A model generated the notes under the pieces. It ran no database searches. It saw only the letters and a list, made by a program, of their open reading frames with translations, and was not told where the DNA came from. Source: Haloferula sp. BvORR071 (GTDB lineage Bacteria; Verrucomicrobiota; Verrucomicrobiia; Verrucomicrobiales; Akkermansiaceae). Taken from it: a stretch of 64,000 bases of DNA. Location of the stretch: NCBI RefSeq assembly GCF_000739615.1, contig NZ_BATP01000056.1, forward strand, positions 184,010 to 248,009. Reading direction: 5' to 3'. Position numbers and translations under genes: made by a program. Below, one piece after another: positions 18,403 through 26,300 of this stretch. The number at the start of each line of letters is the position of its first letter. Position 1 is the stretch's first letter.

Positions 18403-18570
18403 CAGGTCTTGGAGGGGTAGGAAGAGTTTCTTGTGTCGTGAATTGTCGCTTGAGTCTCAGGCTGCTTCTACCGTTCCGCTTTGGCCACCGTGAATATCCG
18501 GTGAAGTTGGTATTTCGGTGTTCTCGCGGCGCCTGTCCTCAGGCATCTTGCTCCCGCTGTCACTGTCGCA

Positions 18571-20493
18571 ATGTTGCCCACCCGTCTTCTCTTCACAGCC
18601 ACCTTTCTCCTGATTCAGGTCAGCGGGCTCATGGCGCAATCGCCGCAGATCCTAAACCCCGGGTTCGAATCCGATTCCTTCAACGCCGCGCCCGGCTATG
18701 CCTCGGAGAATGGCGGCAGCATCACTGCCTGGAGCCACACCGGCAGCGTTGGCCTCAATCCCACTGCGGGCGATGCTTCCTACGCCAACAACGGCGCAAT
18801 CCCGGAGGGTGGGGGAGTTGCCTTCCTGCGCAGCAACGGCGCGCCCGCAACTCTCTCGTCGAACATCACCGGCCTCATTCCCGGCACACGATACACCGTG
18901 CGCTTCCGGGCAAACTGCCGAGACGGGCAAGCCGGTGCGCCCGTGGCCTCCTGGTCCTTGAATGGCGGCCCCTCTGCTTCCTTCCGCGCTGACATTCCGG
19001 TGGGCGCGGCGAATCCTTATCGCATCATCACCGGCAGCTTCGTCGCCTCCGCAGCTACCGCACAGTTGGTGGTAAAGAATGATAGCGGCACCGCGGACAG
19101 CACCCTGCTGCTGGATGATTTCAGCGTGGCCACCGATGCGGATGCGTCCTCCGGCTGGAGCATGCGTCCATGGACGGATGACGCGAGCCTCGGCCTCGAT
19201 CCAGCGCGGACGCTGTGGGTTGTTGATTCCGGGGAGATGGGATCGCCCATCGTTGGTCCCGGAACTTTTCCCATCGAACCCGAAGTCTGGGGAAAGCTTG
19301 CCCAAAGCGGATTCCGGGGAACACGCGACGACCAGAATGAAATTCTCTCGAACTACTATGCGGATCCGGTTTTTCCCTTGGGTCAGAGCTACTACCTCGC
19401 CGCCCGCTGTTGCTATGGCTATGACCCGGTGAGTCTCACGCTCACGGGTTTGGTGGCGGGAAGGCGCTATCGAGTTACCTTCTACGGCAGTAGCGAGCTG
19501 TATGGGCCTCCATCCCAGCCTTATACCATTTGTGATGAGTCCGGGTCCTTTGTCTTGGATCAGAACCTTTATGGGTCCGGCAAGTCTCTCCGCATCGAAC
19601 GCGACTTCATAGCCCGTGGCCAGACCCATGCCTTCCTCATTGTGCAGCATCTGGCAGCCGATCAGTCCTTCCATCTCAACGGAGTTGCACTGCAGGGCTA
19701 CGATTCCTTGGTGGAAGTCACTCCTGCCACGATCAACTCGATCTTCGTCTCACAGGTGCTGAATGCCCCAGCCACCGCACGGACGGTGGCGATCCGGAAT
19801 CCCGGTACTGAATTACTACGAGTCTCGTCGCTGGCGATGGAAGGGCCCCATGGATCCAATTTCCGCCTCAGCGCGGGAACTCTCCCTGCCGATCTGCCAC
19901 CCGGCGGCGAGATGCCCTGCACGATCACCTACCAGCCTTCCAACTACGGCTCGCATCCTTCAGCATTCCGCGTCGTGGTCGCGAATCCTCCGGGGGCGAA
20001 TATCGAGATCACCGCCCTTCCCCTCAAAGCCTTCGCTTCGGAGTCCTTCGACGGGTGGGCACAACGCCTCTTCGGCCCGGATGCCACTACACCCGCAATC
20101 GCTGGCCCGGACGCCGACCCCGACGGTGATGGCTTGAGCAACTTGCTCGAGCACGGGCTGCGTATGGATCCCCGGGTCCCCGGCATTTTCCCCCCGATCC
20201 TGCCGGTGCCCGCTACCGCATGGAATGGCAAGCTCTCGCTCCGCTTCACCCTGCCGCTACCTGCAAAAAATCACAGGCTGAGCACCACTCTTCAACACAG
20301 CAGCGATCTCAAGGTCTGGACCAACGTCTACAAGATGGGCACCTTGCTCACCACTGGCGAAACCAGTGCATCGGCGGAGATGCCCAACGTGTTTACCGTC
20401 CAACGCCTTTCCGATAGCATGCAAGTGGATGTCACTTCCGACAATCCGCTGATGCAGGCCCGCCCCGGTTTCTGGCGTCTCAAGGTGGAGTAG
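18571..20493 (+). CDS. secreted multidomain beta-rich protein
   Basis: 640 residues with a signal peptide (RLLFTATFLLIQVSGLMAQ). The first about 180 residues form a carbohydrate-binding-like jelly roll (NPGFESDSF, LIPGTRYTVRFRANCRD, LLLDDFSV). A second related sandwich follows to about residue 380. Next comes an Ig-like domain of the ASPM/DUF1573 type (ATARTVAIRNPGTELLRV). Near residue 515 a thrombospondin-3-like calcium motif (DADPDGDGLSNLLEHGL) leads into a C-terminal domain ending F-W-R-L-K-V. That ending recurs in other secreted proteins of this window. Probably surface- or matrix-associated. No active site seen. Confidence 0.85.
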   Translation: MLPTRLLFTATFLLIQVSGLMAQSPQILNPGFESDSFNAAPGYASENGGSITAWSHTGSVGLNPTAGDASYANNGAIPEGGGVAFLRSNGAPATLSSNITGLIPGTRYTVRFRANCRDGQAGAPVASWSLNGGPSASFRADIPVGAANPYRIITGSFVASAATAQLVVKNDSGTADSTLLLDDFSVATDADASSGWSMRPWTDDASLGLDPARTLWVVDSGEMGSPIVGPGTFPIEPEVWGKLAQSGFRGTRDDQNEILSNYYADPVFPLGQSYYLAARCCYGYDPVSLTLTGLVAGRRYRVTFYGSSELYGPPSQPYTICDESGSFVLDQNLYGSGKSLRIERDFIARGQTHAFLIVQHLAADQSFHLNGVALQGYDSLVEVTPATINSIFVSQVLNAPATARTVAIRNPGTELLRVSSLAMEGPHGSNFRLSAGTLPADLPPGGEMPCTITYQPSNYGSHPSAFRVVVANPPGANIEITALPLKAFASESFDGWAQRLFGPDATTPAIAGPDADPDGDGLSNLLEHGLRMDPRVPGIFPPILPVPATAWNGKLSLRFTLPLPAKNHRLSTTLQHSSDLKVWTNVYKMGTLLTTGETSASAEMPNVFTVQRLSDSMQVDVTSDNPLMQARPGFWRLKVE

Positions 20494-20601
20494 AAATCCC
20501 GATCTTGTCGCTCGCCCCGCGATCAGAACCGACAGGAATCCTTGCCGCGATTCCGCCTCGGGACATATCTTATCCGCGTTCGCCCGCCCTGCGTTTCACC
20601 C

Positions 20602-21093
20602 ATGCCTACCGCTCCTCTTGCCACGGGTATCACCATGCCCGAATTGCTCCGTGCAGCCCTCGAAGAAGCTGGCATCCAAGAGGTCGACCGCTGGTGGCGG
20701 GACGATCTCGATGACGACAGCCGCTGCCAAGTGCTGACTCTTTGGCGGGACTGCGCCCAGCACCATTTCGGCCCAGGCCGCGGCTGTGATCGCCCGATGG
20801 AAATGCGGGTGAAGGGAACGCGTCAGAAGGAAAAGGTGGAGACCTACGAGGGCTTTTGGAACCACCAGTTCTACGACTACCTCGTCAACCACGAGGCCTA
20901 CTACTTCGAGGAGGAGATGGTCCACATCTGCACCGCGGAACTAGCGGCACGTGAGGCGATCGAATCCGGCATCCTGCCCGCCGATTTCAAGTGCGGCATC
21001 CCTTCTGAATCCTGCCCCATCCGCCGTCGCGTGGAAGAAGCCGGAGGGAACTCCATCCGGCTGAGCATCACCTTCGTGCCGAAGCTGGCTTAA
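20602..21093 (+). CDS. hypothetical soluble protein
   Basis: 163 residues from ATG 20602. An upstream in-frame TTG at 20542 would add a Pro/Arg-rich N-terminus and is rejected. The sequence is hydrophilic, with a Trp/Asp-rich stretch (RWWRDDLDDDSRCQ) and three Cys residues in HICTAELAA, DFKCGIPSESCPIRRR, which could bind a metal. No family recognised. Its stop codon overlaps the end of the DUF3592 gene on the other strand. Confidence 0.6.
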   Translation: MPTAPLATGITMPELLRAALEEAGIQEVDRWWRDDLDDDSRCQVLTLWRDCAQHHFGPGRGCDRPMEMRVKGTRQKEKVETYEGFWNHQFYDYLVNHEAYYFEEEMVHICTAELAAREAIESGILPADFKCGIPSESCPIRRRVEEAGGNSIRLSITFVPKLA

Positions 21094-21515
21094 GGCTCCC
21101 CCGTGAATTCCACGAAGGACAACTCACTGGGATTCTCCGGATTGTAGTGGATCGGCACGTGCCCACTTGGCTTGAAGCTGCCTTTCCAGTCCAGCGGTTT
21201 GATTGCCCGCGATTCCAAGAAAAAGGGGAAACTCCTCTCTCCTTCTGGATTCGGGTAGCGAAGTTCGCCAGCGACGGTGGTCCGCACCCCGACGCTTGTC
21301 GAACTAGATACATCCGACATCACGATTTGCGATTTCAAGATGGTGGCGTCTGCTACGGGCCAAGATTTGACCTCTTTGGCTCGCGCTGCCTTTTGCCAAT
21401 CTATCGCACCAAAGCACAGGATCGCGAACATCAGAATTCCGAATCCACCCCCGGCGAACACGTAGCTCGATGAGTGGAAAAGCAGATGCGCGCGGACCTT
21501 CCTGCTCAAGCTCAT
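21090..21515 (-). CDS. DUF3592-type membrane protein
   Basis: 141 residues from ATG 21515. The upstream part of the frame is low-complexity. One strong N-terminal hydrophobic helix (FAGGGFGILMFAILCFGAI) is followed by the DUF3592 pattern: ARAKEVKSWPVADATILKS, a beta stretch, VRTTVAGELRYPNPEGE and HVPIHYNPENPSE. In this family the V-x-x-x-Y-x-P-x-x-P-x-x-S motif near the C-terminus is conserved. Function unknown. A small membrane-protein gene lies just upstream on the same strand. Confidence 0.8.
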   Translation of the reverse strand: MSLSRKVRAHLLFHSSSYVFAGGGFGILMFAILCFGAIDWQKAARAKEVKSWPVADATILKSQIVMSDVSSSTSVGVRTTVAGELRYPNPEGERSFPFFLESRAIKPLDWKGSFKPSGHVPIHYNPENPSELSFVEFTGEP

Positions 21516-21534
21516 GGCAGCGGCCGGACTGCCA

Positions 21535-21738
21535 CTAGCGCCGCACGCGGACGCGGACCGGGCAGGGCTTCCTCTCCGGGGCCTGCCGCTGTAAGAGCAC
21601 GCCGAACCCGGCAATCGCCAACAAGCCGGCTGCGAGGCTGGCCGGCCAGAAAGCTTTGAATTCTTCCACCCCGGCTGCGCCCATCAGGGCTGGGAGCAAA
21701 AGCGTGCCGGAAGCGAGGTAGGGAACTGCGTGTTTCAT
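21535..21738 (-). CDS. small membrane protein
   Basis: 67 residues, ATG 21738 to TAG 21535-21537, with two hydrophobic helices (LASGTLLLPALMGAAG and WPASLAAGLLAIAGFGVLL) and an Arg-rich C-terminal tail (RKPCPVRVRVRR) that would lie in the cytoplasm. It is 19 bp upstream of the DUF3592 gene and probably co-transcribed. No family recognised. Confidence 0.5.
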   Translation of the reverse strand: MKHAVPYLASGTLLLPALMGAAGVEEFKAFWPASLAAGLLAIAGFGVLLQRQAPERKPCPVRVRVRR

Positions 21739-21922
21739 CGTTTTTCGGTGCCAAGTGGCTGCGCCATAATAGCCCTAAACCGCTTCGCTGCTTTTACGAT
21801 TTCCCGGAGTGCTTGGAACCCTTCCCAGATTTCACTTGCAGGTTGGCCGAAAATCGCGAAAAAGCCCGCCCGCCTTTCTGCCAGAGGAGGGCGGCATTCG
21901 CAAGAATGACCCAATCAATCAT

Positions 21923-21999
21923 CGGGGTGTGGCGCAGTCTGGTAGCGCGCTTCGTTCGGGACGAAGAGGCCGTGGGTTCGAATCCCGCCACCCCGACCA
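21923..21999 (+). tRNA. tRNA-Pro(CGG)
   Basis: 77 nt with encoded CCA. Acceptor CGGGGTG pairs with CACCCCG. Anticodon stem CTTCG/CGAAG with loop TTCGGGA gives anticodon CGG. T-loop TTCGAAT. The 3' end (21984-22001) is repeated 1.1 kb downstream, see the repeat entries. Confidence 0.95.
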
Positions 22000-22001
22000 T
22001 T
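21984..22001 (+). repeat. att-like direct repeat, copy in the tRNA-Pro 3' end
   Basis: CCCGCCACCCCGACCATT, matching the copy at 23112-23129 at 17 of 18 positions. The 3' end of a tRNA gene is the usual attachment site of integrative elements. A 7-bp stem (22053-22059 with 22068-22074) just downstream may end tRNA transcription. Confidence 0.65.
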
Positions 22002-22295
22002 TTCAATGGTTCTGATGATGGCCCGCGCCTCCAATGAGGGGGCGTTTGCTCCATCCAGCATTTTAGGGCTGGATGTGTATGCAGGGTGACACGGCCTTTC
22101 GGGCCGCAATGGGTTCCGGTGTGAGAGCAAGTGCCTTTCCCCGGTTGCAGTCGGCCAATGATGCCGCTGCCCAAACCCTGCGCGTTCACCCGATACGATC
22201 ACGGGCGATTCGTGTGATTTGCCGCGGCTATCGGGCCCCGGGCGTCATCTACCGACAGGGGAGGGTTGATCGCCAATCCAACCATGAAAGGACCT

Positions 22296-22961
22296 ATGAA
22301 ATCACAGAACATTACATTGAATCAACTGCTGGAGCGATCCGCAGAGCTGGCCTGTCGGCTGGCTCTCATCATCGGACAGGAGTTCCAATCATCGAACTCT
22401 CGTTCCAAGGTAGTCCACGACCTTTGTGTTCTCGCCGAGGAGCATTCGAAGAGTGTCAGACTGCTACTCGGGAGCGAGAATTTCAACTCGGCTACAGCGC
22501 AGCTGCGCATACACTATGAAGCCGTCTTGAGGTCGGTGTGGATCCACTTCTCCGCACCGAAATCGGCAGTGAAGAAATTGATGGGAGCACTGTCACAAGA
22601 GGATCTGGCGCGCCGCGCCGACAACCTGCCCACGGCCAAGGAAATGCTGGATCAACTCGAGGCAAGTGGGAAAGTCCCGTGCCTTATCCTCCGCCCGTTG
22701 CTCTGCTTCAGGGCTGAGATGCTGAAAGAATCGAACGCAGCCGTCCACAGTGGTCCCCATGCGATCTACCTCCATCGATCTGGCTATCCCGAGCCTTTGC
22801 TGGTGCAACGGATCCAGGCATCGAACGATCTTCTCGTGGCAACCGCGCGTCTTCAGGTAGCTCTGTCTGGAAGCCGGGCACAGCGGGAAGAGCTTGCTTT
22901 GATCGGGGTGGAGTTTGCGAGCTGCTTGCCCGCCGTTCAGAACGGCTGCATGAGGGTCTGA
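22296..22961 (+). CDS. DUF6988-like protein within a tRNA-flanked insert
   Basis: 221 residues from ATG 22296, chosen because AAAGGA lies at 22287-22292 just upstream. ATG 22284 is an alternative. The sequence is all-helical. The segment HDLCVLAEEHSKSVRLLL, then TAQLRIHYEAVLRSVWIHF, with KKLMGALSQEDL and LPTAKEMLDQLE resembles, from memory, the DUF6988 family. That family is common in accessory regions and has no settled function. The gene is less GC-rich in appearance than its neighbours and is the only gene between the duplicated tRNA 3' ends, so it is probably horizontally acquired. A terminator-like hairpin follows. Confidence 0.7.
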   Translation: MKSQNITLNQLLERSAELACRLALIIGQEFQSSNSRSKVVHDLCVLAEEHSKSVRLLLGSENFNSATAQLRIHYEAVLRSVWIHFSAPKSAVKKLMGALSQEDLARRADNLPTAKEMLDQLEASGKVPCLILRPLLCFRAEMLKESNAAVHSGPHAIYLHRSGYPEPLLVQRIQASNDLLVATARLQVALSGSRAQREELALIGVEFASCLPAVQNGCMRV

Positions 22962-22971
22962 ATGCGAAAAG

Positions 22972-23011
22972 GAGACCCGAGGACTCATGCTACGCTGTGT
23001 CTTCGGGTCTC
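22972..23011 (+). terminator. hairpin after the DUF6988-like gene
   Basis: Stem GAGACCCGA (22972-22980) with TCGGGTCTC (23003-23011), followed by TTCATT. The T-tract is short, so efficiency is uncertain. Confidence 0.6.
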
Positions 23012-23111
23012 TTCATTGCAGGGAGAGATGAGACCATGAGTTCGACCGCCGGTCTGACCCGACCTCCCACGAGGATCTGGGATGGGTGAGGGGATGGCGC
23101 TTTGCGTTTTG

Positions 23112-23129
23112 CCCGCCACCCCGGCCATT
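23112..23129 (+). repeat. att-like direct repeat, distal copy of the tRNA-Pro 3' end
   Basis: CCCGCCACCCCGGCCATT. It differs from the tRNA copy only at the discriminator-base position (A to G). No other tRNA part precedes it, so it is not a second tRNA gene. The gap 22962-23337 otherwise contains the hairpin at 22972-23011 and the start region of the RHS gene. No integrase gene lies between the copies. Confidence 0.65.
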
Positions 23130-23337
23130 AAAAATCAGGGGTTTGGTCCTGATTGCTGGTGGAAATCCGGTCAGGGTTTACCCCAGCTGCGGGTGACTGA
23201 AAATGACTACAGGCACATCACGCAGTGCGCGCTCTACTGTAGTAATTTACTCGATCAGGATTTTCCTTTCCCCGGCCACTTCTGGGTATAGTTTACACTT
23301 TCGCCTAAGGTCACTTGGGCTCTCGCCAGCGAGGTTT

Positions 23338-26300
23338 ATGAAAGTGAAATTGATTCTCCCCCGGGGTCGTTTTCTAGTTGGGACGATCGCAGCCATCCAC
23401 CTTGGTTTAGGGCTTGCTTCAAAGGGTGCCACCCCTCCGCAGACGGCCGTGGATGAACTCCATCCGCTGACGGGAGAGGTGAACTTCACCGTCCCCGACG
23501 TCACTCCGGCCCCAGCCGCGCTCGTCTTTTCCGACAGTCCCACCGAAGCCGAGATTTTCCGCAGCCGGCTGTTCGAGGAGCCGCTCGTTCCCGTGGGTGG
23601 ACAAGCGGGCGCCAGTGAAAATATCGCGCTCGTTGCGGCCATGCGGGCTTATGCGGAGCGCACGATCCCGGACGATTTCTCAAGCCTCGATGGCTTTCTC
23701 GCCTCGCATCCAGACAGCCCATGGCGTGCCGCGCTGCTGACCAATCTCGGCCTCGAAGCTTACCGCACCGGACGCTACTCGCGCACCATCGGCTCATGGA
23801 CCGAAGCGTGGCGGCTCGCCAAGGACGCAAGCGACGCTCCCGCCCGTGCGCTCGCCGACCGCGCCGCAGGAGAACTTGCATCCATGCACGCCCGCTTGGG
23901 CCACATGGCCGAACTCGACGCACTGCTGCGTTCCGTGGAAGGCCGGGCATTTACCGGCGCGGCTACCGAACGCATCACCGAGGCCCGTGAGGGGCTCTGG
24001 ATGATGAATCACGATCCGGGCATCTCCTTCCGCTGCGGTCCGCTGGCACTGCAGCGGATCCAGGTCGCGATCGATCCGCAGCACGCGCGCACCGACCTGG
24101 TGATGAAGTCGGCCTCCACGCAAAATGGATTTTCCCTTCCTCAGGTGGTGAAGCTCTCGAAGGAGATGGGGCTCAACTATCGCGCTGCTTTCCGCGAACA
24201 AGGTGCCCCATTCGTCGTTCCAGCGGTGATTCACTGGAAGGTCGGCCACTACGCCGCGCTGGTGCGCGAGGAAGGTGGACGCTTCCTGGTGCAGGACCCT
24301 ACCTTCCGCAACGATCTCTGGATCACACGCGCCGCGCTTGAGGCGGAGAGCAGCGGCTATTTCGTCATCCCCGCCGGCGAACTGCCGGCGAACTGGCGGA
24401 ACGTCGATGATGAGGAAGGCGAAAAGATCTGGGGCAAGGGCAACGTCGGCGGCCCGGATCCTAACAACGGCAAAGGCAAACCCAAACCGAAGCCCAAACC
24501 GAAGCCGAAGCCAAAGCCCGATCCCAAACCCCAACCTTGCGGACCGAAGGGGATGGCGGTGCCAGATGTGGATCTGCTTTTCGTCTCGCTCGAACTCGCG
24601 GACGCACCGGTCGGCTACGAGCCTCCAGTGGGACCGGCGGTCAGCTTCGAACTGACCTATAACCAGCGCGAAGCCGCCCAGCCCGCCAATTTCTCCTATT
24701 CCAATTTTGGTCCCAAATGGACCTTCGACTGGCTGTCCTACATTCAGGACAATCCGTCGACTCCCAGCGCCGACGTGCAGTTGTATCAACGTGGCGGCTT
24801 CACCCGCAATTTCTCCGGCTTCAATCAAGGCACGCAATCCTTCGCCCTCCAGGTGCTCGATCTCACTGCGCTTACCCGGACTTCAGCGACCAGCTACGAG
24901 TTGGTCTCAAGTGATGGCTCGAAGCTCGTCTTCAATAAGTCCGACGGCTCCGCTGGAACCTCGCGCAAGATCTTCCTGACGCAGATCATCGATCCTTACG
25001 GCAACGCGCTGACGCTTACCTATGATGCCAGCCTCCGTGTCGTCGCCATCACCGACGCCATCGGCCAGGTGTCCACGCTGGCTTACGATTATCCGACCGA
25101 CATCTACAAGGTCACCAAGGTCACCGATCCTTTCGGACGGTTCGCGACCTTTGAATACGATCTGGCGCATCGCCTCAAAAAGATCACCGATGTCATCGGC
25201 ATCACCTCGGAGTTCGTCTACACCGGCAGCACCGACTTTATCGAGGCGCTGATCACTCCCTACGGGACCACGAGCTTCATCAAGGCCGAAAACGGCACCA
25301 CCCGCTCTCTCGACACCATTTACCCGGATGGCAACCGCACGCGTGCGGAATTCAATCAGACCACCACGCTTGGCATCCCGCTCTCGGAGCCGGCAGCACT
25401 CGTGCCTGCCGCGGTGGCCACGCGGAACGAATACATCTGGTTCCGCAATACTTACTATTGGGACGAGATTGCCTATGCCGCTGGTGCGGGCGACTACACC
25501 AAGGCAAAAATCTACCATTGGCTGCATTCGCCGAATGGCACCAGCGCCGTCCGGATGCTGGAGAGCGAGAAGCAGCCGCTGGAGAACCGCGTCTGGTATG
25601 ACTATCCGAATCAGGTGGGCGGGCCGATCTTCCAGGGCAGCACCAACACGCCGACTCATATCGGCCGCGTCCTGGACGATGGCACGACGCAACTTTACAC
25701 CTACGAATACAACAATCCCTTCGGTCAGGCTACGCGCATGATCGATCCGCTTGGCCGCACCTTCAGCTACAGCTATGCGGCGAATGGCCAGGACCTTCTT
25801 GAAATCCGCATGACCCGCGGCGGGGCGAACGAGTTGCTTTCGAAGAAGACCTACAACGCCAAGCATCAGCCGCTGACGGTCACGGACGCTGCGGGGCAGA
25901 CCACCACCTACACCTACAATGCGCGCGGCCAGGTGCTCACCATCACCAACGCCAAGAACGAGGTCACCACCCATGTCTATGACCCCAACGGCCGGATGAT
26001 TTCGATGGATGGGCCGCTGCCGGGCCCGGCCGATACCATCCAGTGGACTTACGATGTGGTCGGCCGCATTCGGACGATCACCACCGAGAGCGGCTATACG
26101 CTGACCTTCGACTATGACGCCCTCGATCGCCCCACGCGGACTACCTACCCCGATGGCAGCTACGAAGAGACCGTTTATAGCCGGCTGGATCAGATCCGCA
26201 CTCGGGACCGCGCCGGCCGCGAGACGAACTTCGAATATGATAGCCGCGGCCAGGTGATCAAAGAAACCGACCCGCTGAACCGCGTTACCCGCTACCAATG

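Noticed and set aside
22296..22961. Toxin or restriction function for the DUF6988-like gene.
   Set aside because: No nuclease, kinase or methylase motif and no antitoxin neighbour is visible. It is kept as a family of unknown function.
23112..23129. A second tRNA-Pro gene at the distal repeat.
   Set aside because: Only the last 18 bases match; no D-arm or anticodon arm precedes them.
24455..24545. CRISPR-like or tandem DNA repeat at the Lys-Pro codon run.
   Set aside because: It is a short codon repeat for a Lys-Pro protein linker, without spacers.
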